A stretch of DNA of 64,000 nucleotides. It comes from Rhodospirillales bacterium URHD0017 (GTDB lineage: Bacteria; Pseudomonadota; Alphaproteobacteria; Reyranellales; Reyranellaceae). The DNA lies in contig FODP01000006.1 of NCBI GenBank assembly GCA_900110395.1, positions 292,821 through 356,820 on the forward strand, given 5' to 3'. Of the stretch, positions 39,527 to 47,593 are shown piece after piece. The notes under the pieces were generated by a model. That model ran no database searches, was not told the origin of the DNA, and saw only the letters and a program-made list of their open reading frames with translations. Every line of letters begins with the position of its first letter. Position 1 is the first letter of the stretch. A program made the translations under genes and the position numbers.

Positions 39527-40510
39527 ATGCGTCACCTGTCGCGTCGCACCGTTCTTCTGTCGGCATTGGCCGCACCCGCGGTCGCGCGGGCGCCTCGCGC
39601 CTGGGCGCAGGGCGACTTTCCCAACCGCAGCATCCGGCTGGTGATCCCGTGGCCGCCGGGCGCCTCGGCCGACGCCTTCCTGCGCAGCATCGCCGACCAG
39701 GCAGGCAGGCGGCTCGGCCAGACGGTGGTGCCCGACAACAAGCCGGGCGCCAACGCCACCTTGAGCGCGCTTGCGCTCAAGGACGCCAAGCCCGACGGCT
39801 ATACGCTGGGCCAGATCCACACCGGCACGGTGCGCGCCCAGCTCATGGCCGAGCAGCCGAGCTACGATGCCCAGACCGACTTCAGCTACATCATCCAGCT
39901 CTCGGGCTCGGTGCACGGCATCGTCGTGCGCGCCGACAGCCCTTACCAGACGCTCGAGGAGCTCGTCGCCGCCGCCAAGGCGAGCCCCGGCAAACTGAAC
40001 TACGGCACCTTCGGCCAATCGTCGGTGCAGAACATGACCATGGTCGACCTGCAGCAGCGGCTGGGCATCGAGATGACGCACGTGCCCTATCGCGGCGGCG
40101 GCGAGCTCTATCAGGGCCTCCTGGGCAAGCAGATCGACGCCATCGCCGACGCCAGCGGCTGGATCCCGCTGGTGCAGGGCGGACAGTTCCGGCTGCTCGT
40201 CGTCTGGGGCTCCAACCGCATGAAGCTGTTCCCCGAGGTGCGCACCCTCAAGGAAGCCGGCATCGATCTGGTGGTGAACTCGCCCTATGGCATCTGCGGG
40301 CCCAAGGGCATGGACCCGGCCGTCGTGAAGAAGCTCCACGACGCCTTCAAGGAAGCGCTGTCCGATGCCGCCACTCAGGCCGTGATGGAAAAGTTCAGCA
40401 TGCCCACGCTCTATCTCGACGGGGCCGGCTATGCCGCCGCCTACAAGGAGCTGGAAGGTGTCGAGCGCGCCAACCTGAAGCGCGTCGGCATGCTGGCCAG
40501 GCAGGGATAG
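39527..40510 (+). CDS. Bug-family (TctC-like) periplasmic solute-binding protein, second copy
   Basis: 327 residues with a twin-arginine-like signal (MRHLSRRTVLLSALAAPAVARA ending RAWAQ), then IRLVIPWPPGASADAFLRSIADQ and MTHVPYRGGGELYQGLLGKQI. AAGGGG lies before the ATG. It has no TctAB partner here. It is only moderately similar to the copy at 18428-19387, so ligands probably differ. Confidence 0.9.
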   Translation: MRHLSRRTVLLSALAAPAVARAPRAWAQGDFPNRSIRLVIPWPPGASADAFLRSIADQAGRRLGQTVVPDNKPGANATLSALALKDAKPDGYTLGQIHTGTVRAQLMAEQPSYDAQTDFSYIIQLSGSVHGIVVRADSPYQTLEELVAAAKASPGKLNYGTFGQSSVQNMTMVDLQQRLGIEMTHVPYRGGGELYQGLLGKQIDAIADASGWIPLVQGGQFRLLVVWGSNRMKLFPEVRTLKEAGIDLVVNSPYGICGPKGMDPAVVKKLHDAFKEALSDAATQAVMEKFSMPTLYLDGAGYAAAYKELEGVERANLKRVGMLARQG

Positions 40511-40519
40511 AGACTGGCC

Positions 40520-40777
40520 TCAACCCAGCACAAGCAGAAGCCGTCGATAGAGCCCGCGCGTGTCGCCGAGCGGCAGCGCGTCGGCTGCACTGGGCGCCGG
40601 AAGCGGCAGCCCTTTGGCGACGATCTCGTCGAGAAGCTCGCCCGCCTCGCGCGACAGCCGGTAGATGACCTCGGCTTCGCTGACGCCGGAAGCAGAGACG
40701 CCATGAAGATCGGGCACCCAGCCGACATACTGGCCGTCACGAGTGCGTCGGATCAGTGAGTAATAGGCGGCATCCAT
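40520..40777 (-). CDS. HicB-like antitoxin-family protein, no HicA partner
   Basis: 85 residues of the HicB type: YVGWVPDLHGVSASGVSEAE matches the family's partial RNase H-like fold, and REAGELLDEIVAKGLPLPAPS closes it. No HicA-sized toxin gene lies on either side. An FNR/FixK-type box is centred 41.5 bp upstream of the ATG, with a fair -10 (TGTCAT, 40789-40784) placing the RNA start at or near the ATG itself. Confidence 0.75.
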   Translation of the reverse strand: MDAAYYSLIRRTRDGQYVGWVPDLHGVSASGVSEAEVIYRLSREAGELLDEIVAKGLPLPAPSAADALPLGDTRGLYRRLLLVLG

Positions 40778-40811
40778 TGCTCAATGACAGAGCGCCAGCC
40801 GTCCATTGTCC

Positions 40812-40825
40812 TTGATCCAGATCAA
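40812..40825. promoter_or_regulatory. FNR/FixK-type box
   Basis: TTGAT-CCAG-ATCAA, a perfect match to the TTGAT-N4-ATCAA consensus of FNR/FixK regulators. It lies upstream of the HicB-like gene at the spacing used in class II activation if that mRNA is leaderless. The neighbouring cytochrome c, rhodanese and UspA genes are also the type controlled by oxygen. Confidence 0.65.
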
Positions 40826-40931
40826 ACCGAAAGTGAGCGACGCGTCATCATTTGCGCTTCCGGCCTACGAGTCGAGCGCCATGCAGGCGTTCCGCCATCG
40901 CGGCCCAATAGGCCGCCCCGATTGCCCTGGC

Positions 40932-41276
40932 TCACTTGCCTGGCGGCGAGCCGCTTTGCTTCAGGCTGAGGATGTAGGCGATGATGCCGTCCCGCTGCTC
41001 CGCGGTCAGCCTGAACATCGGCATCCCAGCGTGCGGGGTCGTAAGGGCCACGGAGAGCGCTGTAGCGGTCATGCCAGGCGTCGTCGCCAGTGCGAGGAAG
41101 GTGGGCGCCCGCGCCTGCGGCGACTGAAGCTGTTGCGCCTGGATCGCATGGCACTCCGAACAGACCTGCCGTGCCACGGCAAGACCGCGTTCCGGATCGC
41201 CGCGTTCGTCGGCGCGCAGCGGCTGGCCGGCCATCGCAATGATCGAAATGACGAGTGCCCAAGCTGAGAGCTTCAT
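40932..41276 (-). CDS. Small periplasmic c-type cytochrome
   Basis: 114 residues: signal peptide (to about QPLRA), haem-attachment motif CSECH (39-43), and the axial Met in HAGMPMF (Met85 or Met87). This is a monohaem class I cytochrome. GGAGGG precedes the ATG at 41276; the frame extends further upstream but without signal character. It lies downstream of an imperfect FNR-type box and follows the rhodanese gene. Confidence 0.93.
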   Translation of the reverse strand: MKLSAWALVISIIAMAGQPLRADERGDPERGLAVARQVCSECHAIQAQQLQSPQARAPTFLALATTPGMTATALSVALTTPHAGMPMFRLTAEQRDGIIAYILSLKQSGSPPGK

Positions 41277-41360
41277 GCCGACCCTCCAGACGTCACCAGG
41301 CGCAACGCTCGCCCGCCGACGAGATGGCTTCCTTTGTGCGCGTGGCAGCCATCCGCGACG

Positions 41361-41374
41361 TTGACGTGGATCAA
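41361..41374. promoter_or_regulatory. Imperfect FNR/FixK-type box
   Basis: TTGAC-GTGG-ATCAA, one mismatch from the consensus. It overlaps the last codon region of the rhodanese gene and is about 91 bp upstream of the cytochrome c start, a distance compatible with activation and a leader of about 50 nt. Confidence 0.4.
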
Positions 41375-41751
41375 CCGGCCTTCTCGACCTCGCCGCCGGC
41401 ATCGACCCAGCCCTTGAAGCCACCGAGGTTCAGCACCTTGGCGTAGCCCATGTCCTTCAGCGTCTTGCCGACCAGGGCCGAGCGGCCGCCCGAGGCGCAG
41501 TAGGCCACCACCGTCTTGGAACGGTCGAACGCCTTGTCGTGCATGGCCGAGGCGGGATCGGCGCGGAACTCGACCAGCCCGCGCGGCACGGCGACGGCGC
41601 CCGGCACCTTGCCAGAGGCCGCGACCTCGGGCGGCTCGCGCACGTCGAGGAAAAGCACGTCGGACTTGCCGACAAGCTTCTTGGCGTCGTCGGGACTGAT
41701 GCGCGGCACCGCGGCGTTCGCCTCATCGAGCATCGATTGGACGGTCTTCAT
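41371..41751 (-). CDS. Single-domain rhodanese-like sulfurtransferase
   Basis: 126 residues. The active-site loop CASGGRSA holds the persulfide Cys85; LFLDVREPPE marks the first conserved block and GYAKVLNLGGFKGW the last. It may donate sulfane sulfur or detoxify cyanide. It lies 13 bp downstream of the UspA gene, so they are probably one transcript, with the cytochrome c gene following. Confidence 0.93.
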   Translation of the reverse strand: MKTVQSMLDEANAAVPRISPDDAKKLVGKSDVLFLDVREPPEVAASGKVPGAVAVPRGLVEFRADPASAMHDKAFDRSKTVVAYCASGGRSALVGKTLKDMGYAKVLNLGGFKGWVDAGGEVEKAG

Positions 41752-41764
41752 GAAATTTCCTCCA

Positions 41765-42583
41765 TCAGTGAGCCAGCAGGAGCGGGATCGGGCAGGAGGC
41801 GATCACCTTGGCGGTGGCGCCGCCCAACCCCAGGAAGTTGGACAGTTCGCCGTGTCCATAGGCGCCCATTACCAGAAGATCGGCACCCTTGTCCCTGGCA
41901 TAGGCGAGCAATGCACGGCCGCGGCCACGACCGGTGAGAGCGTGGAATTTCGCTGTATCTACGGTAGCCGTGATGCCGCGGCGGCCGAGATTGCGCAGCA
42001 GCAGGGGCGCTGCGACCTCCTCGGGTTCGGCGTCGGCGACCAGCAGGGTCACCTTGGTGGCCTTGGCCAGAAAGGGCAGCGCCGAGCCGACGGCGCGCGC
42101 GGCTTGGGTGCTGCCGTTCCAGGCGATGACAACCGAGCCGATCGCCCCCGCCTTCAGATCGGGCGGCGCGATCACCACCGGGCGGGCGCAGTCGTAGATC
42201 GCGGCCTTGACCGTCCCGGGCGCGATGTTCTCGTCGTCGGCGCCGGGCCGGCCGATCAGCACCAGGCTGGCGAACCGCCCGCTGCGCACCAGTTCGTCGC
42301 GCGTCATGCTCTCGTTGTCCGTGAAGGTGGCGCCCTTCAGCGACGCCAGCAGCTCGGCGAAGGCGCGCCGTGATTCCAGGACCCGCGCCTTCACCCGGTC
42401 GTCGGACAACCGCGAGAGGAACGGCATCGATTGCACGGTGATGTCGGACTCGTGCTCGTGATGCTCGGCGAAATGCACCGCATCCACGGTGCCGTCGAAC
42501 TCGGCCGCGATCCGGGCAGCCAGTCGGAACGACATGACGGCATCCGGCCCGCCTTCGGAAATCGCAAGAATGGATTTGTACAC
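41765..42583 (-). CDS. Universal stress protein (UspA family), double length
   Basis: 272 residues, about twice a single Usp domain. The second half carries the full nucleotide-binding pattern (GAYGHGELSNFLGLGGAT) and starts SVVIAWNGSTQAARAV; the first half is degenerate. The GTG at 42583 begins the domain directly (VYKSILAISEGG). Tandem Usp proteins in alphaproteobacteria are usually induced in low oxygen; no FNR box was found just before this gene. Confidence 0.9.
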   Translation of the reverse strand: MYKSILAISEGGPDAVMSFRLAARIAAEFDGTVDAVHFAEHHEHESDITVQSMPFLSRLSDDRVKARVLESRRAFAELLASLKGATFTDNESMTRDELVRSGRFASLVLIGRPGADDENIAPGTVKAAIYDCARPVVIAPPDLKAGAIGSVVIAWNGSTQAARAVGSALPFLAKATKVTLLVADAEPEEVAAPLLLRNLGRRGITATVDTAKFHALTGRGRGRALLAYARDKGADLLVMGAYGHGELSNFLGLGGATAKVIASCPIPLLLAH

Positions 42584-42658
42584 GCTCGGCCCCCAGCTAA
42601 GACCCCGCAAACTAGCGTCATCGAACGCTGCGTCAAAGGCCCGTGCCTGCTTGTAGCC

Positions 42659-44764
42659 TCATAGAAGCTCGGCCAGCATCCTGGCGGCGCGCGCGGCACC
42701 ATCGGCTTCGACCGGCTTGAAGGCGGCCGGACGCGCCAGCTCGGCGATCATGGCGTCGGCAATCGCCTCGGGCGTCGCCGTCGCGAACTCCATGCGCCGC
42801 CCGGCAGCGTAGCGCTCCAGGCGATGGGCGACGTGGACGTTCTGCTCGAAGTGGTTCTTCAGCGGGAAGTAGAGGAACGGCGTGCCGGCCGCCGCGAGCT
42901 CCATGCAGGTCGTGAGGCCGCCCTGCACCAGGGCGAGGTCGCACGCGGCGAGATGACGGTCGAGGTCGGGCACGAAGGCGTGCGCCTCGACGCCTGCCGG
43001 GACGCCCAGCCGCGCAGGATCGATGCGCGGACCTGCGACCAGCACCATGCGCAGGTCCGGCATCCGGGCATGAACCACCGGCCAGGCCTGCAGGATGCGC
43101 CGGAGGAGTGGTGTGCCGACGCTCGAGCCACCGACCGTGACGATGCAGATGCGCTCGTCGGGCCGGTAGCCCAGCCGTTGGCGCAGCTCGGCGCGCGGGC
43201 CGAAGTCGGTGGGATGCCGGCCGAGCACATAGCCCGAGAAATCGAAGTGCCGCGGGATCCAGTCGCGCATTTCCGGCAGGTCCTTGCCGAAGCCCAGCGG
43301 CACGATGTCCTCGGGCCGGCCGACGAAGATCGCGCGGTCGCGCACGCCGGGATGACGCTCGACGTGCTCGATCATCTCGGCGTTGTAGTCGGCGGTCAAA
43401 AAGGCCTCGCGCTCGCCGCCTGCGGGCATGGGCACGAAGCCCACGAAGTCGGTGCACCAGGCGAGCTTGGCCTTCTTGAGCTCGGGATGCTCGTGCCAGA
43501 AGTGGTCGATGTCCCAGGCCTCGTCGGCGATGACCAGGTCGTAGTCGCCCGTATCGACCGCGTCCTGGAAGGTCATGAAGTTCTTGACCAGAAGCTCGTC
43601 CATGCGGCGGATCGCCTGGAAGGCGTTGAGGTCGTGCTCGCCCGACTCTTCCTCGATATGGCGCGATTCGCTGGCGAGCCGCCAGCTCAGCGGATGGATG
43701 GTCTCGTCGTTGGCCATCAGCAGGCGTGTCACCGGATCCTGCGCCAGCCAGTCGATCTCGAGACCGGGACGGAGCTTGCGCAGCTCCTGCGCAATGGCGA
43801 TGTCGCGGCGGCCATGGCCGAGACCGATCGGCGAGGAAAGGTAGAGCGCCCGCTTCTCCCGCCCCACACGACGCGGCGATGGCCTGGGGGCAGCGACGCC
43901 GAGCCGGCGCTCCAGGAAGTCGTTGATCAGGGCGTTGCACTTGGCGGGGAAGCGGCCGAGCGGATTGTGGCCGACGCCCGCCATGGTCACCAGCTCGCCG
44001 CCGGTCAGCTCGGCGATGAGCTGGCCGCGACCGCAGGGCTGGATCCGGTCGTCTTCGCCGTGAAGCACCAGCACCGGGCAGCGGATGCGGCGGTACATCG
44101 GCTCGGTGACGTCGAACTTCGGCACAACGGACCGCGCCTCGACCGTTTTCACGATCACGGGGCCGTTGGTCTCGTTCGCCCAGGCGACGCCGTCCTCGAT
44201 CTGCTTGGTCGAATGCGGCTCGGGGAAGATGCTCGAGATGAAGTGCTCGGTGAAGTCGGGATAGTTCGCCAGCCAATAGCCGCGATTGTACTTGTCCCAA
44301 CCCTCGAAGGTTTCGCGCAGCGCCAGGAAATGTTTCGGCGTCATGTGCTTGTGGGTCGGCCCGACGACGCCGGCAACACCTGCAAGGATGGCGGCCTTCA
44401 CCCGCTGCGGATGATAGGCGGCGAGACAACAGGCGAGCAGGCCGCCGAACGACAGGCCGACCAGGATTGCCTCGCCGGCGTCCGTCGCATCCATGACCGC
44501 GAGCGCGTCGGCGACGCAATTGTCGAGCGAGTAGGCGACCGTGTCGTCAGGGCGATCGGACTTGCCATTGCCCAGCGCATCGTAGGTGATGCAGCGGAGG
44601 CGCTCGCTGAAATAGGGAATCTGCGCCTTGTAGATTCGCGAATGCACGATGCTCCAGGGCGGCAGGAAGACCATGGTCTGCGGCCCGTCTCCGTAGACTT
44701 CGTAATGGATGCGATTGCCGTTGCGTCCGGCAAAGCCTTCCTGGTCCGGCAGCTTGGCGCGCAT
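42659..44764 (-). CDS. Alpha/beta-hydrolase fused to an MGT-like glycosyltransferase
   Basis: 701 residues in two halves. Residues about 1-290 are an alpha/beta hydrolase with nucleophile in VGLSFGG (Ser105), Asp in LHGEDDRIQP and His in AGVGHNPLG. After a basic linker (AAPRPSPRRVGREKRALY), residues about 300-701 look like a GT-B glycosyltransferase of the macrolide/MurG type: YLSSPIGLGHGRRDIAIAQEL at its start and the donor-site block LVQGGLTTCMELAAAGTPFLYFPL. The whole is one unbroken frame. It is the last gene of the MddA-TetR operon, 4 bp after tetR. Substrates unknown; it might glycosylate or de-esterify a small lipid-like molecule (inference). Confidence 0.85.
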   Translation of the reverse strand: MRAKLPDQEGFAGRNGNRIHYEVYGDGPQTMVFLPPWSIVHSRIYKAQIPYFSERLRCITYDALGNGKSDRPDDTVAYSLDNCVADALAVMDATDAGEAILVGLSFGGLLACCLAAYHPQRVKAAILAGVAGVVGPTHKHMTPKHFLALRETFEGWDKYNRGYWLANYPDFTEHFISSIFPEPHSTKQIEDGVAWANETNGPVIVKTVEARSVVPKFDVTEPMYRRIRCPVLVLHGEDDRIQPCGRGQLIAELTGGELVTMAGVGHNPLGRFPAKCNALINDFLERRLGVAAPRPSPRRVGREKRALYLSSPIGLGHGRRDIAIAQELRKLRPGLEIDWLAQDPVTRLLMANDETIHPLSWRLASESRHIEEESGEHDLNAFQAIRRMDELLVKNFMTFQDAVDTGDYDLVIADEAWDIDHFWHEHPELKKAKLAWCTDFVGFVPMPAGGEREAFLTADYNAEMIEHVERHPGVRDRAIFVGRPEDIVPLGFGKDLPEMRDWIPRHFDFSGYVLGRHPTDFGPRAELRQRLGYRPDERICIVTVGGSSVGTPLLRRILQAWPVVHARMPDLRMVLVAGPRIDPARLGVPAGVEAHAFVPDLDRHLAACDLALVQGGLTTCMELAAAGTPFLYFPLKNHFEQNVHVAHRLERYAAGRRMEFATATPEAIADAMIAELARPAAFKPVEADGAARAARMLAELL

Positions 44765-44768
44765 GACA

Positions 44769-45383
44769 TCACCTCTTGGATGATTTGCCTTCGGCCATAC
44801 GGATGGCGTCGCCGACGCGGCGCAGCGACTGGCGCACCGGCCCGCCCTTCTTCTCGGCGCCCAGCAGGTAGAGGCTTTCCGCGCCGATGAACGCCGAGCT
44901 GACCAGCGCGGCGACTTCCCCGGCCGAGAAAGGACCGAGCCCGTCCAGCTCCTTGTCGGCCTGCCGCGCCACCTCGGCTATCAGCTCGAGCCAGCTCATG
45001 AGGCCGCTGCGCACGACCTTGGCGACCTCGGGGTCGGACCAGCTCGCGGCTATGAGCTCCTGCAGGACGCGCACGTAGCCCGAGGCGATGTCCTCGTCGA
45101 GATAGTCGCAGGCGCGGTCCCAGCGCTGCGACAGCGAGAGCGTCGCGTCGTGGAACATGGCGTTCTGGCGATCGAGCAGCTGGGCGTTGAGATAGTCGAA
45201 CAGCGCCAGCATGAGCCCCTGCTTGGAACCGAAATGGTAGTGGATCTGGCTGAGCGGTACGCCAGCCGCCGCCGCGACGTCGCGCGTCGAGAGACCGGAA
45301 TGGCCGTTCTGGCGCAACACCTTCTTGGCCGCTTCCAGGAGCATGGTGCTGGTCTCGACCTTCTTCGCCAGTGCGCGCGCCAT
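44769..45383 (-). CDS. TetR family transcriptional regulator
   Basis: 204 residues. The N-terminal helix-turn-helix is clear: LLEAAKKVLRQNGHSGLSTRDVAAAAGVPLSQIHYHFGSKQGLM. The C-terminal half is a helical ligand-binding domain. It lies between the MddA-like gene (30 bp upstream) and the hydrolase-glycosyltransferase gene. The two palindromes at 46211-46230 and 46244-46263 are the likely operators, which would make the operon autoregulated. Confidence 0.95.
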   Translation of the reverse strand: MARALAKKVETSTMLLEAAKKVLRQNGHSGLSTRDVAAAAGVPLSQIHYHFGSKQGLMLALFDYLNAQLLDRQNAMFHDATLSLSQRWDRACDYLDEDIASGYVRVLQELIAASWSDPEVAKVVRSGLMSWLELIAEVARQADKELDGLGPFSAGEVAALVSSAFIGAESLYLLGAEKKGGPVRQSLRRVGDAIRMAEGKSSKR

Positions 45384-45413
45384 TCCGATTCTCCCACGAT
45401 CGACGAGCGTTGC

Positions 45414-46187
45414 CTATTCTGCCGGCCTTGGATGCTCGATTTCGGGCTCGGGCCTCGCCTTGCGGCCGGGCAACGGGATCAGCATCGACACCTGCTCGCG
45501 ATAGCGCCGGTACTGATCGCCGAACAGGGCGACGAGGTCGCGCTCCTCGAGCCAGATGCCGATCAGGATATAGCCGGTGGTCGCCACGGCGAACAGCAAG
45601 TGGCCGGCGGTCATGACCGGCGTCGCCCAGAAGGCGAGGAGGAAGCCGAGATAGATCGGATGGCGCACCCGCTTGTAGATGAAGGGCGTGCGGAACCGCG
45701 GCTCCGGCAGGGTGCGGCCACGCAGTCGCGCCCATACCTGGCGTAGGCCGAACAGTTCGAAGTGATTGATCAGGAAGGTGCTCAAGAGCACCAGAAACCA
45801 GCCCAGCCAGAACACCGCCTGCAGCGCGAGCACGCCGGTGGGATGGCTGACCGTCCAGACCGGCGCCAGGATCGGCCGCCACTGCCAGAACAGCAGGACC
45901 AAAGCCAGGCTCGCCAGCAGCACGTAGGTCGTGCGCTCGACGGCGTGCGGCACGAAGCGCGTCCACCAGCGCTTGAAGGCGGGCCGCGCCATGACGCTGT
46001 GCTGGATGGCGAACAGGCCGAGCAGCAGCGTGTTGATCACCAGGGCCGGGATCAGCGGGCCCTCGGGGCCGCTGTCGATGGTCTTGGGCACCGCCAGATT
46101 GCCGGTGAAGGCGATGGCGTAGAGGAAGGTGACGAAGAACAGCGCATAGACGCCGCCGCCGTACAGAACCGAAGCGATACCACCCAT
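45414..46187 (-). CDS. Methanethiol S-methyltransferase MddA-like (isoprenylcysteine methyltransferase superfamily)
   Basis: Membrane methyltransferase of 257 residues with about six hydrophobic segments. The family region is clear: INHFELFGLRQVW, FRTPFIYKRVRHPIYLGFLLAFWATP and LEERDLVALFGDQYRRYREQVSML, typical of the ICMT-like SAM- and substrate-binding end. Length and N-terminus (VPKTIDSGPEGPLIPALVIN) fit the MddA group, which methylates methanethiol to dimethyl sulfide. GGGAGG precedes the ATG. First gene of the TetR-controlled operon. The specific reaction rests on recognition by eye. Confidence 0.75.
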   Translation of the reverse strand: MGGIASVLYGGGVYALFFVTFLYAIAFTGNLAVPKTIDSGPEGPLIPALVINTLLLGLFAIQHSVMARPAFKRWWTRFVPHAVERTTYVLLASLALVLLFWQWRPILAPVWTVSHPTGVLALQAVFWLGWFLVLLSTFLINHFELFGLRQVWARLRGRTLPEPRFRTPFIYKRVRHPIYLGFLLAFWATPVMTAGHLLFAVATTGYILIGIWLEERDLVALFGDQYRRYREQVSMLIPLPGRKARPEPEIEHPRPAE

Positions 46188-46210
46188 GGGGCCTCCCGGG
46201 GTCGGGCATA

Positions 46211-46230
46211 ATTCGGTCGACCGACCGAAT
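46211..46230. promoter_or_regulatory. Putative TetR operator 1
   Basis: Perfect inverted repeat ATTCGGTCG-AC-CGACCGAAT (9-2-9), 24 bp before the MddA-like start codon, covering the expected transcription start region. An almost identical copy lies 33 bp further upstream, about three helical turns, so bound dimers face the same side. Confidence 0.75.
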
Positions 46231-46237
46231 ACCTAAA

Positions 46238-46266
46238 GATGTAATTCGGTCGACCGACCGAGTCAA
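46238..46266 (-). promoter_or_regulatory. Putative promoter of the mddA-tetR-hydrolase/GT operon
   Basis: On the minus strand TTGACT (46266-46261), a 17-bp spacer, and TACATC (46243-46238, 3/6 to consensus). The spacer is occupied by operator 2, so repressor binding would block RNA polymerase. Confidence 0.5.
46244..46263. promoter_or_regulatory. Putative TetR operator 2
   Basis: Inverted repeat ATTCGGTCG-AC-CGACCGAGT, one base from perfect symmetry and one base from operator 1. It lies between the -35 and -10 elements of the putative promoter. Confidence 0.72.
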
Positions 46267-46293
46267 GCGCGAGGTGGCAGCGCGGCGATAGCT

Positions 46294-47448
46294 TTATGCT
46301 TCTATCGTGGGGCAGCCCGGCGGCGTGTCAGGCTCGGGAAACGTGATGGGGTCGACGCCGGAATTCCGCAACTGCTGCAGTGTCGACCGGCAAGCGTTGG
46401 CGAGTGCGCCACTGCAATGGTCGGCGTTGGCGATCGCCACGATGCCGATGGCGTTTCCGGGATCGAAGATCGTGTAAGACGTATAGCCGCGGACCAAACC
46501 GTCCTTGCTGAAATAGCCGTTGCCGATCTGCCAGCCCAGGCCCATCGGGATTGTGGTGAATTGCTGGGTTTGAGTGAGGGTGATCGCGTCTTCGATCGGA
46601 GTACTGGAGGGCGTGATCTGCCCCTCGAGAAAGGTCAGCATGTCGGCGAGCGTCGAGGACACCGAGCCGGCAGCAAGCGACGCGGAGTCTTGCACCCAAT
46701 TCGGCGGATCGGTCGGAATGTACGGGCTCTTCCGAACGGAAAACCTCCAGGACTGCAGCATCGACGAAATCACCGGCTTGTAGTCGATCTGGGTGCTCGT
46801 GAGATTGAGCGGGTCGATGACCGTTGCCCAGACGACGTTCAGCCAATTCTTGTAGTTCGTCCAATCCGTCGGCTGGGTGCCAGGGGTGCCGAAGTAGGCT
46901 TGCGACAGCAGCGTGCCGAGAAGAGCGAAGCCCTGGTTGCTGTAGTTGAACAGGGTGCCTGGCGCGTAGGTTGGCGGGAAGGCGTTGATGAAGTCCTGCA
47001 TCTCCGCGAAGGTGTAGTCGCCCAAGGCGGTCTTGCCGTTGGTACACATCCCATCCGGCCAGCCGGCGGTGTGGGTCGCGAGGTGCTGTATCAGAATTGG
47101 CTGCTCGTAGGATTGGATGGTCGCGCCCTTCGGCAGGAGCGATGCCACGGGAGTGTCCAGCGCGATCGGGATCTGTACTCCCTGCAGTGTGATGGCGACC
47201 CCGAGCGACGTCGCTGCGAACACCTTGGTATTGGAGCCGATGCACCAGACGATATTCTCGATGGGGATGGTCGGCGATTTCCCCGTATTGTAGATCAATA
47301 TGGTGCCGAAGCTCTGGTAGGTCCGCTCGCCTTGCTGGGTGACGCCGACCAGAATGCCCGGGGCCATGCCCTGCTGAGCGTAACTCTGCGGGGTGATCAG
47401 CGGGCCGAACTCGGCGGTCAGGATGGTGCCGACGGAAGGACTAGTCAT
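46294..47448 (-). CDS. Serine hydrolase, beta-lactamase/D-Ala-D-Ala carboxypeptidase fold
   Basis: 384 residues. The S-x2-K motif is SNTK (IGSNTKVFAA) and the Y-x-N motif is YSN (LFNYSNQGFALLG); the third box near GLVRGYTSYTIF is less typical. There is no signal peptide, so it is probably cytoplasmic, unlike true beta-lactamases. It most resembles class C-like esterases or peptidases. GGGGGAG precedes the ATG at 47448. To the eye the gene is less GC-rich than its neighbours (many A/T-ending codons), which suggests a different origin. It diverges from the Nif11 peptide gene. Confidence 0.85.
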   Translation of the reverse strand: MTSPSVGTILTAEFGPLITPQSYAQQGMAPGILVGVTQQGERTYQSFGTILIYNTGKSPTIPIENIVWCIGSNTKVFAATSLGVAITLQGVQIPIALDTPVASLLPKGATIQSYEQPILIQHLATHTAGWPDGMCTNGKTALGDYTFAEMQDFINAFPPTYAPGTLFNYSNQGFALLGTLLSQAYFGTPGTQPTDWTNYKNWLNVVWATVIDPLNLTSTQIDYKPVISSMLQSWRFSVRKSPYIPTDPPNWVQDSASLAAGSVSSTLADMLTFLEGQITPSSTPIEDAITLTQTQQFTTIPMGLGWQIGNGYFSKDGLVRGYTSYTIFDPGNAIGIVAIANADHCSGALANACRSTLQQLRNSGVDPITFPEPDTPPGCPTIEA

Positions 47449-47593
47449 GCGATCTCCCCCTTTTGTGTGGCTACGCACTTCAACATACTTATCGTCGAAC
47501 GTTACACCAGTTTTACAACCCTGATCCAGATGGGTAGCATGCTGCCAAAACAGTGACCTCGACAGGGTCCGCCGCTGCTCCTAGCCTGCTACC

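Noticed and set aside
41765-42583. FNR box upstream of uspA
   Set aside because: The sequence before 42583 has a TTGAC-like half site but no matching second half.
47529-47542. GGTAGCATGCTGCC near-palindrome in the peptide gene's upstream region
   Set aside because: Only the central 8 bp is a true palindrome; too short and not repeated, so not listed as an operator.
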